64,000 nt of DNA from Eumeta japonica (lineage: Eukaryota > Arthropoda > Insecta > Lepidoptera > Psychidae): contig BGZK01000550.1 in the NCBI GenBank assembly GCA_005406025.1, forward strand, positions 62,001-126,000. Direction: 5' to 3'. The translations under genes were made by a program, and so were the position numbers. Below, one piece after another: positions 13,566 through 24,800 of this stretch (the stretch's first letter is position 1; each line of letters opens with the position of its first letter). A model generated the notes under the pieces. That model did not search any database, had not been told where the DNA came from, and saw only the letters and a list, made by a program, of their open reading frames with translations.

Positions 13566-13950
13566 TATTTTCAATTTATTTAAAGAGAGCGGTGCAGTTC
13601 GTAGGAAGATGTAGGGACTAGAGTAGAAATAGTTTTGTTTCGGTGGTTTGGCCATTTGGAAAGGACGAACGAAAGTAGACTGTCGAAACAAACCTATAGA
13701 GCGAATGTATGTGATGACTAGGTAGGCAAAGATCGCCCTGTAATATACTTTACAAGCCAAATTAGTGGAATATTAGGGTCAAACTTTAAGCACCCGAAAC
13801 CGACGCAACCTCGTCGGTTTCGGGTGCTTAAAGTTTAACCCTTTTTTAAAAGTTTGATGGAGGATATCAGTGAAACAAAAGAAATATGTAAAGATTCCTC
13901 TGCCTATCCTTCTGGAAAATAAGCGTGAGTCTATATTATTATTATTATAC
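13566..13950 (+). mobile_element. Non-LTR retrotransposon 3'-end remnant with internal hairpin
   Basis: Contains the FRWFGHLERTNESRL-type segment (about 13635-13690), the Q-I-S-G-I-L stretch, then a 30-nt inverted duplication (13776-13841), and ends in the family tail (ggaaaataagcgtgagt followed by TATT repeats). Same family and strand as the copies in the lipase intron. Confidence 0.7.
13776..13841. repeat. Near-perfect hairpin, 30-nt arms, 6-nt loop
   Basis: Left arm 13776-13805 and right arm 13812-13841 pair at 29 of 30 positions. The left arm is normal sequence of the surrounding retrotransposon; the right arm is its inverted copy and replaces a stretch that the sister copy at about 34465-34480 still has. 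Confidence 0.95.
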
Positions 13951-14839
13951 ATTTTAGTTAATCATTATAAAAGTGGTAACACAGTTTTCTTATAGTATTT
14001 TTTGATTTCGGGTTAAGCCCATATCCTTCCACAATCATTTAAATTGAGGTACTTAGATTTAGAGCCCTCAAGCTTAACCAATACACAAGCGCTATAAACC
14101 ACACTATACAGGAGCTATTAACCACCGCCGTCTTGAATACGATGAAAATGTCCAGGGCCAACAGATTAACACACAGCAGAAGCGATTTAAATTATTTTAA
14201 ACTAAAACTTAATTATTTAAAAACTTCACTTATGGCCAGGAATCACTTTGCCACCGTCACTGCCAAATATATTTACCACTGTTTATGTATAGTTTATATT
14301 ATTATTTAATATCAAACAATTCTCGCAATAGTATTTTTTTTCAAAGTTGATTTTTACCATTTTTCCAATAAGTAGCCTGTGCCAATACTGCAGAATTTCA
14401 TTATCAAGTAAAGGCTGAAGTATCTTAATAAGTTGTATATCGATGTGAATTAGTTGCAATATAATACGTTTTGTAAAAAGATTTAAGCCATAGCAAAAAT
14501 GCAAAATAAACAAACAAAGTCAAATCATTGATACATAAATAATATCATTTTACAATCAAAATAAATTTATTTTAAGGATCGTACATACCACTGAAGTTCA
14601 GAATCAATATCCCAATTATGATCAACCAGTTTAAATTTGTCACCATTTCGTTTGTTTACTTTTATTTTAAACTATAAATACACAAAAGCAAACATCAATT
14701 TTGTCCACGACGCGGAACACTAAAATTATTCACATACTAACCAACATAAAACGTTTTAATGCAAACTAGGAACGTGTGTGACTGTCATCGTTCGTATTAA
14801 AAAATATAAGCGTCATGCATTTTGACAGTTAGTAAACAT
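13951..14839. other. No recognised feature
   Basis: AT-rich sequence with no supported gene or repeat. Confidence 0.5.
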
Positions 14840-15005
14840 GGCGCGTGCGACGCATGCGTGCTGCAGCCGAGGACTGGCGAAAGTGGCCGCGCAGCGCAGT
14901 CTTAACCTCCGGCCGCTGAGCATACAAAAATTCTAGAAGGCCAGCGAGGACCTCGATACGACGTCCGGGTCCTGCTTCGAGAGCGCGATTATTAATATAC
15001 CGGGC
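14840..15005. other. CpG-rich patch
   Basis: Sequence rich in CpG including gcgcgtgcgacgcatgcgtg. May be a promoter or an eroded exon; neither is supported further. Confidence 0.3.
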
Positions 15006-15246
15006 GTCATAAGACCATTGAGTTAAACGTCGTTAATGCCGTACTATACCATACTCCTGTTGCCTGCGAAATGAAAAATGTAGTTGCATTTAATTAAATT
15101 TATGCATTTTTTTGTTCAACCAATGAACAAAGTGCGAGTCGTTGAACTAAATTCAAAACACTTATCTGTAAAAGTTTCATCGATAATCAAAACTCTGTTA
15201 TTTGTGTAAATAAAAACAAACTTACGACGATCTTAATAGTTTTCCC

Positions 15247-15519
15247 TCAAGGACGGTTAACTATTAAATTTTTTGCATCGAAACAGGACGGATTTATATT
15301 TTTTATGAGTAGGCCACTTTTTCCGCCGCCCATATTTCTAAAATAATAAAAACACGGCCTATTGACAAATCCAGGACTGCATCGAAATAGCATAGAAGTG
15401 TTTATTCCTATATAAACAAAGTGACCAAACGAAATTGCGTAGTAGGCGCGGCATACGATATTGGCTTCGCCCCCGCGCAGTTCACCGCGTGTCCTTGTTC
15501 TTTCTCTTTCTGTCGTCAA
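15247..15519 (-). other. Open stretch of unknown nature
   Basis: A 90-codon minus-strand frame with GGEANIVCRAYYAISFGHF and MGGGKSGLLIKNINPS. It lacks a recognisable domain and ends abruptly in AT-rich sequence. I suspect a dispersed repeat rather than a gene. Confidence 0.2.
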
Positions 15520-16756
15520 CGAGTATTCTCATTTTTACTCTTTCTTTCTCTTCCGCTAAGAAATAAAAATGTCATTCGAAATTACGTCTAAAAATGATAG
15601 TTATAAGGTCCCTAAGAGATTTATTAGGTTTAAATATATGTCGTATATCCTCATTTACATTTGTGTGTGTTGTGTGCCACGAATGACCGTAAATTTGTTC
15701 AACGTTGTAATTCTATACTTTTTTATTTCGATGATTTTTAAATTAAAAATAAATCGTAAATCAAAAAGCCAAATACGTTTTTATCGACAACAACAAAAGA
15801 CTAAACTTAATCATGACATAACTTAAAAATACGTGCCATTATTTTTTTGTTTATTTATTAATCTCTAGTTAAAGTCGTTCTCATGTTCCAAGAAGTAACA
15901 CTTTCTAAAGTCAACATCCTGCTCTGTGCACAACCTTTTCTTGTTTACGTAATTTGTGCTGTGAGTCGGCCACTATACCGAGTTATTACGAAATTACATT
16001 GTGATTTATATACGGGCTTTGTTTAAGAGGACAACATCCGGTGCATCAGAGGATTTAAATATCAAAAAAAGTCATATTACAATATAAAAATTTAATTCAA
16101 TTTTTGTTAACTAAGTCCCTCAAAAAATGTTTCCAAAAATTCCCTTATTTTTTTTTTATCTTGTTTTTAAATTCATGCTTAATTCACGCGGTCAGAAGTT
16201 GCGTTTGATAAATTCATTGTAATAAAGATTTCTCATCACATCATTTATTATTTTATATAAATATGTATAGCGTACTACGCATATAACAATTTTTAATTTT
16301 ATTTTCGTTTTGATGTATTTTATATCTCAAGTATTTCCTTTCCATTACGTCTAGAAATTTTACATTGTGTATGCTTAATGGAAATTTTACATCTTGCATG
16401 CTTAATGGAAATAAAATAGGTTCTGATTACAATCAGAATGTAACGTGTCCAGGCTGAACTCAATATGGCAATTACGTTTTTATCATCCCCTAGCAGAAGC
16501 ATTCCCTCCCACAATTCCTTTACTTTGATCGAAAGACCTGGACCTTAATTTCTTCTCGCTGGTCCGATTCAGGGTTAGCGACGTTCGCAGCAATATGCTC
16601 GCCGACGCACAAGAAAAGTAGTTTTTAATACAATGAGTCATTTAAAGATTTGTTTGTAATCGAGAATTGAACCCTGTACTTCACGGTGCACAAGCGACAC
16701 TCTGATCACGCACTCGCTACTACATGGCAATTAGAGAAACTAAATTTACACTTATA
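15520..16756. other. No recognised gene; tRNA-like spot
   Basis: Besides the 27-bp tandem repeat, about 16655-16725 read on the minus strand has cagggttcaattctcg, similar to a tRNA B box, but no cloverleaf could be drawn. Confidence 0.4.
16351..16410. repeat. 27-bp tandem duplication
   Basis: Two adjacent copies of gaaattttacat-n-gcatgcttaatg-like sequence with three or four differences, 400 bp from the mariner end. Confidence 0.85.
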
Positions 16757-18036
16757 CGTGGGGCGCATTAAAAATATCTTTATTTTTCAGAAAAAATTAC
16801 TATGAATGATCAATAATAAATTTACTGTTTCTCAAAGTATTCTCCGTAAGCACATTTATACTTTTTCATACGAATAATCCAATTTTCAAAAAAAATTTAT
16901 ACAGCTCCTCGTTGGTGACCTATCAAAGATGTTTGTCATATTCTTCCACAGACCATTCTTGATGGTGAAAACCGTTGACCGCGTAATCGGTTCTCAATTT
17001 TTGCGAACAAAAAAAATCGCAACGTTTCAGGTTGGGATTGTATGCAGGATTGCTATAAATTTTACGTTTTCTTCCTTAAAAAAAATATTTTTCTGTTTGG
17101 CCGTGTGAGAACTGGCATTGTCATGGTGCAAGATGATACGGTTTACGGTTATTTTTACAGAGTTCGTAAATAATTTCCGGAAAATAAATGGTCGTGTACC
17201 AATCATTATTCACGGTACGACAGTGCTCCAGAGCAACAGTAGCCAAGTGTCCAGTTTTATAAAAAAAAGAAGCAATCATCCGCTTAGAGGAACTCGTTCA
17301 CTCGCCGCTTTTGTTGGTTTCGGCTCATCTCGACAGACTCATACGGTCGATCTCTGTTTTGTTTTGACGTAATAAATCCATGTTTCGTCACTCATTACTA
17401 TGTTCCACATCGCATTTGACATCCTTTTCTTGATTCTGGTAAACATGGCATTGCACCTAGTGACGTGATCCGCTTTTTGAGCCTCAGTCAAATTGTGTGG
17501 GATCCACCGCGAGCACAGCTTTTTCATACCCTAATGTTTTGTGTAGGATTAATTGAATTTGACTCATGCCTATGCCTAAAGATGCCTAAATCTTATGGTA
17601 GGTCACATGCCTATCTGTTTCAATCATACGGCTCACAGCGTCTATATATTTGTTGTTGATAACGGTGGACGAACGACCACCACGAAATTTGTTGCTGAGA
17701 TTGACAGAACCCGTTTGAATTCTGCAAACCAGTTACAAATAGTCGTCTTGCATGGTGCTTCATCACCAAAAACAGCTCGAAGCCGAGAAAGGCTCTGCTT
17801 AGCAGTCGAATTACATTTAAAATGGTAAAAACCATACGAAAATTGTCACGACTTAAATCCATAGTGATGAAGACACGCAATTTTTAAAATGACTCCACAA
17901 TGTAAAAACAATTGACAGATAGATAGATGAAACAAACTGTATTCTACAAGCAGAGTCCCATTCTTAAATGTAGTAATTCTTTTTATATATTGTTTATGTA
18001 TGTGGCCATTTCCAGAACCTTATAGTGCGCCCCACG
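16757..18036 (-). mobile_element. mariner element, both ends present, transposase dead
   Basis: Terminal inverted repeats CGTGGGGCGCA (16757-16767) and TGCGCCCCACG (18026-18036) lie between TA dinucleotides, the mariner target duplication. The element is 1,280 bp. The minus strand reads mariner transposase in pieces: MDLSRDNFR near 17850, HNLTEAQKADHVTRC near 17490, MSDETW near 17390, FIKTGHLATVALEHCRTV near 17250 and ILHHDNASSHTAKQ near 17120. YNPNL near 17035 stands where active relatives have YSPDL. Reading-frame shifts and the loss of the third catalytic aspartate (Asn instead) mean it cannot move itself. Confidence 0.9.
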
Positions 18037-18799
18037 TAATTTTGTACATATAATGTAATGAAATATGTATTTGTTTATTAAATTTATTTTCTAGGAAATT
18101 ATGTTAATTAGAAATCAAAGAAAATATATACCCAGGAGCACCAATAACGAGGAATTTGAGTTATACATAAAATCCTAATTAAATTTCAAGAAAGTTTTAA
18201 ATTAGATTTTAATAAATATTTTTTTACGAAAATAAAGCAATCATAATTAAACGAAGTCCAGATTGGTATCTGGATACCTGGTATTAAAACTATGGAGCTG
18301 GTGCTCCATAGTTTTAAGTTATATAATAGATGAAAAACCTCATAGAAATGACAAATGATTTACCTAGACAAAAATCATAAAATCTGATTATTGACGATGA
18401 AAATAATATCGTATACACATACTGCTCATAGTATAAATTGGCCGCTGTTGTATTATAAAAAGGTTTTATTAGAATAACTTAAATACAAGATTTTCGTAAG
18501 TCATTGTATCGAATCGTACATCAACTGTTTATGCAATACAGACACTTGCAATTCGCGAATCTGCTTTAGGATTCCCCACACTCAGGGGAAAGTTGTTTGC
18601 CGACGAACGCGCGTGGATGTGAATTCGATCTGAACTAGGTGAATCGCCTAATTTTTTAATTTATTGTCGTACAATCGAAATATGTATTATGTTTGCATAA
18701 TACAATAAGAATTATCCTATTTCCTATTGTATTGTACGTTTTTTCTATTGTATGTGTTAAAACTAAACGTTCCTAGAAATGGTATGTACTCTCATTATT
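18037..18799. other. No recognised gene
   Basis: AT-rich flank of the mariner; only the hairpin at 18284-18317 stands out. Confidence 0.5.
18284..18317. repeat. Perfect 15-bp hairpin, 4-nt loop
   Basis: ttaaaactatggagc pairs with gctccatagttttaa around tggt. Short and isolated; function unknown. Confidence 0.9.
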
Positions 18800-19465
18800 A
18801 CTGTTCGTTTTAAGAGTTCCGAGCCAAAATGGCAAAAACGTAACCCTCATAGTTCCGTCATGTCTGTCCGCCCGTCCGTCCGTATGTCACAGGCATTTTA
18901 TTCAAAAACTGCAAGACGTACATTTATGATATTTATTGTGTAGATAGTCTTATATTAGCCGCTACGTATTTTGTTAGTAAAATAACAAAAATAAATATTT
19001 CCAGGGGTATATCATACACGTAACAAAGGATAATTAGCTGCATAATTTCTGAAAGTTGTAAAAATTACCCCCCCCTCCATCCCCAATTTTTCTAAACCGT
19101 ATGTCCAAAAAACATGAAAAAAATAGCGAATATAGTGCTTTATAATTATTTTCAATGAAAATTATTTTGAACATACTCGGATATACTGTTTTTGAGTTAT
19201 TGCTGAAAAACTACACTTCTGATCAAAAGAACTTAAGTGCCATGAACATACGATCTTTTCCGATGCACTTTAGCTTCCACTAGTTTAATAGTAATAGTCA
19301 ACATACCTACTTGTTTTCCTGGTTATTAGCGAAAATGCTTATAACTATTCTGTGCGGGAAACATGGAATATAACAACGTACTTTTTTCATCTGTAGTGCA
19401 TTTCTCTATAATAATGGCTTCGGAACCCTATAATAGGCGTGGTCCGACTTGCTCCAGTTTTTATT
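18800..19465 (-). repeat. Dispersed repeat, copy 2, with extra flank
   Basis: Inverted partner of 7085-7520. It extends about 200 bp further, ending with gttccgagccaaaatggc and ccgtcatgtctgtccgcccg. The gttccg and cggaac motifs at its two ends are loosely inverted. Similar ends (cccgtccgtctatctgtcaa) occur at about 52790, so the family has at least three copies here. It resembles repeats I associate with Lepidoptera, class unknown. Confidence 0.7.
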
Positions 19466-21558
19466 TATGTTATTTATTTACTGACATCTCTTTTTGTAGA
19501 AAAAAGTACTGGAAACCATTGCGCGGAAGAACACGCCCAAATGTGGCATCAGACTCGCTTCTTCTAGATCACGAAGGGTATAACTTCCACAGTGAAGGGA
19601 ATAGAAACCTCACAAAACAACAATCTTTTGCTTGTATTGAGCAATAAATAATGGTTACAAACGTATAAAGATGTCAAGTACGCCTCAGCCGGATCGGATT
19701 GGCCAACCTGAAGTGACGGACGCGAGTGATTTGATGCCTCCGCATTTCCAATGACACTTTTGTAACTACAAATTGAATAGCATGCAGGTTTGGCGGAAAG
19801 ACGGTTTATGCAATGTTTTTTTCTTACTACTTGATTATCGTTTAGTGCGCGTTGGCTAATGTAATTATCGCATGAAAAACACATTTTTTTATAATGTCAA
19901 ACGCTTTCACGTTTGGTTATTTTCCATAAGCTACGCCAACGAACAAAAGCTGCAAGTAAATCGTGCCGTTAAAATGCCTTGACATTTACTAAAGCTGTTG
20001 TCGGTGTTGTAAGGTTACACCATTTCTGTAACTTTAAACGTTTTGTATAAACAATATATTTAGCGAACAATACGACAACAATACATTGCACAATGTATTT
20101 GCAAAATTGCATATCGCATGTTACTGCATATTTCAGGCAAACGTCTAATCAAGACTATTGAAATAGAAAATTTATTTCATGTTATCTTTTCATTCTATAT
20201 ATTATCTGTAGTATGAATATAAAACAAACACAGGTTTAATTATTGAAGAATTTATTAGACACAAACAAAAGAGCATATTTCTTACTATTGTTATATGTAT
20301 AAATGACTTGCTCACATTTTAATATTAAAAACACAAACTAAATATACATTTTATTAAAGTATTATTATTTTTGTTTCTGCATTCGTCGTATTTTTGTTTA
20401 ATGGTTTCAATTTCATTCGTAATCATTTTTAAGGGCTATTTATTATTCTTAAGGATTTCAACTATCCAAACAATTGTGATTATAGTAATAAATAATTAAT
20501 AGATATTGAATCATTAAATAAATTGAAACTTATAACAACAGTAATACTTATCCAATTTACATATATTAATAATCCAGTATTATTTGCAGCTAATAAGATT
20601 CCATTTTAAATTGGCTATGCCTTTAGATTTTTATTTAAAAAATCGCTCTAGTATTACGAACGAAACCTTTAGGTTGCCGTCAGACCGAAAGCTGGTGGCT
20701 AGCTACTAGCTTTTGATAACTTACATAGCTGTCAATTATTTTGTAGTTCAAACAAGACTCCGTCAGACCGAAAACGTTAGACAGTAGACTACAATTTGGG
20801 CCGTTGTTAGGTACGTCAGACTGGGTTTTTATAGTTCATAAATCCAGCTGTGGCTATGTATGGACAGGGTTGTAACACAGCAGGAAGGCAGGGCATGATC
20901 TGAGACCTTCTTCTGTAAATTCAAAGAAGAACTGAATGCGCTGTCTGTTTCACGTGAATAATTATATTTTGTCATCCAACATGTGTGCCTTTTATTCTTT
21001 TTCGGCAGTACATGCCAATATAATATTGTTATATAGTGTATCATCCCTCTCTCACGAACTATCGTATTCTAATAATTCTAGTAGACAAGACTTGCTCTGT
21101 AGAACAACTAGTTAAGTACTGGCAAAAACTAGAAATATCTATGTAAAATTTTCCAATAGCTTTTGAAGCCGAGCATGTGGAAATTGTATAGCCTGGGCTA
21201 TCGGATATTATGTAGCCAATGTAGAAAGCGTCATAGCTGGACTAATACATTACAACAGATAAATCTAGCTCGCTAGTGTGAACCAAAAGCTTGTATTGTT
21301 TTTTCGCTTACTCACGTTTATTCAAATGGCATTGTAACTCCTCTTGGGCAATAAAATAGTTCACATCTAATAGTTACTAACCAGCGGCATGACGGTAACC
21401 TTAATATTACAAATAAAAAAATCCTCCTGAAAACCGAAACATATTTAAAGTGATCCATTTTAGCTCTTTTACTTGCATTCATTTGGTGCGAAACTTTTTT
21501 CAGTGCCTTCTGTGTATTTAATAACGAATTCTGAGACCACTTTCAGTATAACATTAAT
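19466..21558. other. Downstream of lipase; weak repeat only
   Basis: ccgtcagaccgaaa occurs twice (about 20677 and 20761) and cgtcagactg again at about 20815, suggesting a decayed MITE-like element at about 20670-21300. No gene is seen. The lipase 3' end probably lies at about 21320-21558. Confidence 0.4.
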
Positions 21559-21823
21559 TTAATTTTGTATCTGGAAGTAATCCGAAAATGCGTGGGCAGT
21601 TTTCTCCAAGGAACTAACAACGTGCACGAGGTCGTTGTCTATGGACAGCTTTTGGTATTTTCCCTTATCCCTCGCGTCGTGCTCGTTCGGGTAATCGACG
21701 ATGTCTCCGCCCGGGCCGTCTAGCGCCCTGGCGTCGTATCCTTCCCTTTTCCCTTTCTTCTTCGTGGAGCCTCTTGCGTAGGGAGATTCGGAATTTGTTC
21801 TGAAGAAGTAAATACCCGTAACA
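21559..21823 (-). CDS. Lipase last exon (C-terminus)
   Basis: 265 nt after acceptor TCTCCAG. In the frame set by the GC donor it reads NVTGIYFFRTNSESPYARG, the end-of-domain strand of pancreatic-type lipases, then KKKGKGKG, an Asp-rich stretch and a final helix-like segment ending FQIQN before TAA. The NVT across the junction is an N-glycosylation sequon. A minus-strand AATAAA at about 21322-21317 could end the transcript. Confidence 0.85.
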
Positions 21824-24800
21824 CTGGAGACAAATATATAAATGCTTATAATGAATGCCGGCTGTCATGAAATGTAAATGTCACACATATTTGTATTTTT
21901 TTTTTGTTTTGTATCGTTTTCTCTTACCCACTAAAGCTCACCCAGATATTAAAATGAAATTAAATAACGCGGTAATGAAATTTGTACGACGAAAAAAACA
22001 GAATGATTGAAAAATCGGAACGGTAGTAGGAAACTGACTGAAAATCAAGAGCAAACGCAAGACTGAAGTGGGACCAAGATTGGGGCCAAAATTAGAATCA
22101 GTATAAAAACCGAAACTGGAAACGAAATTGGCATCAGAACCGGTACTGAATAAAAAGTTGAAAATCAAAGCAAAATCGGTATCGAGATTTGAGTGAGACA
22201 GATATGAAATACGGAAAATGGAATTAGAAAACACGTATTTCTTATGTGTCAATTGCCCTTCTTATAAAAAATAATAAATATATTTTTCCTATCAGTTCGT
22301 AAATAATTACTTCAAAAGTCATTACGAAATAGAAGTTTGTATACAAGTTTCTAAATGCCCCGAATTTTATAGTACTTAAAATTACTAATGATTATGCTTA
22401 GCTCAGGACGTGCTTGACGAAGACAATCTTGATGATCAGGGAGGAAGTTAAGACCAAATTGATGATACAAAGTTCAAAACCAAAGGCGCATAAAGTATAT
22501 AATTACATTAATTATAAGATACAGAATACGGAACAGGAAATACTGATCAAGGAAAACGCTTACATAAAACTAGATTATTTCGTGTGAGAGGCCGGTAGGT
22601 GTTGTTTGGTTTAAAGATTTGAAACTCAGTGTTTTTCTATTTCCTGTTTCGTACACTTTGCATATGTAAGATTTTTTTTATAAAAATAACTAGCTAAGGT
22701 CGGTCTATGTTGTTATTCGTTATGAATGAGTCGCAGAAATATTGCAGAAAAGAAAAGATTAATATTTTATATTAGTTTTATTTTATTCTAGCATCATTTT
22801 ATAATTACGTTTTCAAATTACGAGTAACCATTACGTACTTAGCAACGGATTCGACACGAATCTGTAATGGAAGATAGACGTGCTGACAACCGGTGTAATT
22901 ATTTTTACATCAAAAAAGAATATGTATAAAAAGTAGTTGCAAGTTGACAGTTAATTATTGGAAACATACTAGTACGTTTTGCTTTCTGGTGCAATATTAT
23001 TTATTATTCATTCCAATAAACCATTCCTGCTTGTTAAACAGATTCGAATATTAAAATAGTATGGACACTAATTGACAAGGATATAAAACTTCTAATCGGA
23101 TATTTTTAAAATTGACAGTAATCCCATTTTTTGTCAATTTTCAATGACAGTTTAAAGAAAACATTAGTGCCAAATAAACTGATTACTGTTTACTGAACTG
23201 ACAAAATAAAATTAGCTGTAAAGTCTCAGTCATTCCAAAGAATAATACTGACTTTTATTTGATTATTCATTTGAATTCCTGCGTATTGATGGCCTAATAA
23301 GGAAAAAGAGAATAGAAGTATTAAATGTGATGGTCAAAATATTACAAATAAATTCTCAGACCTACTACAATCGTAATGGAATCTGCTATCCGTCAATGAA
23401 GACAAACTTTGATAACTGAACTCCACCTAACTCAGTTCATTGATTGATAAGATATCACATATATTGAGTGGTGATCACATAATTATCTAAATGTGACACG
23501 CTTTGTACCATGAATTAAAAATCCATTAAAAAAAAAAACACCAATAAGAAATTCCTCTATGAGAAATTGCGTTCCAATCACATAATGTCCATAAGTATGT
23601 AGTTTTTTAAATGCTATGACTTTATGACGTATTGTACAAAAATAATCTAATAAAAATGTCTCCTAAAGTTTGAAACATTCAGGACAGTTTTGTGAAGCCA
23701 TCTTTATTCTAAAAAATAAAAGTACATAAATTTGTTATTCTCGTGTAGGCACGGAAATGCAAATAACAAACTTTAATTCTGCATTAAGTCAGTTTCTTTA
23801 AAAGCTGTCAAAGAAACCTGAAACGTGCATTGTTTAGCATGCATTTACTTGCAGCTTTACAACCAATGACGTTAAAATGTTAACAACAAAAAAAACTATA
23901 TGAGTGCAAAACGTATTGCGCAACGTCGTCATAAAAAAATGGATTATGCAACTTTAAGTCTTAAAAGTGTATCAACAAAATATGTTATTTTGAATCCGAA
24001 ATAATGTTTATAAAAAACAGACAATAGTTAAAAGCGGAAGAAGTGATTAACCTCAAGTCAACGAATTACGAAAGCGAATTCTTCGGAACAAATAGCTTAA
24101 TAAGCCCTTGACAATAGATAACGTTACATACAATCGAAGTTTATAGTACGGAATAAAAAGTACGAAGTGCTTTATACTTGTTTTTAATCAAATGTCTGAC
24201 ATTTTAATCGCTTTGAGACATATTAAATTATAATAAACATAAAAAAATCAAATATTTTGAAAAATTTTTTAGAGAAAAAATATTTGGCCGTAAAAATCAA
24301 AATATAAAATTTACGGTTAATACACTTTAAAACGTATTCCGCATTATAATAATTACACGCCGTCAAAGAGTAACTGACTAATTACGAAAGACCTGTTAAA
24401 TATTTAGTTTATTTTTCTAGTATTATTTTTTTTAATTTCATGGAAGTCAGTAATTATTGTACATTGAAATTCGTGTATAAACGCAAATCTAGTCATGTGT
24501 CTGAAGCTTGCTTAATGAAAGGTCCATATCAAACTGTCTCTTTGATTTCGGCCACTTTTTGCCAGGACTACCTAGATATTAAACTAATTCTTAAGATAAA
24601 GACGTTAAAGGTGACAACTGTACTTAATTTTAATTAAATGAAAAAAAGTCATGGTTATGCCTTTATGGAAATCATACTCAAAAGGTTTTTTTTCTTTCGG
24701 AGCAATGCTTAGGTGTTAATAAAAAAAAACCTTTTGAGTAAACTTTAGATGACAATACTAACACTAAGATTATTCACAGATTTTAAACTAACTAGTGCTT

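Noticed and set aside
16655..16725. tRNA-like B box on the minus strand
   Set aside because: No matching A box or acceptor stem could be paired; at most a trace of a tRNA-derived SINE.
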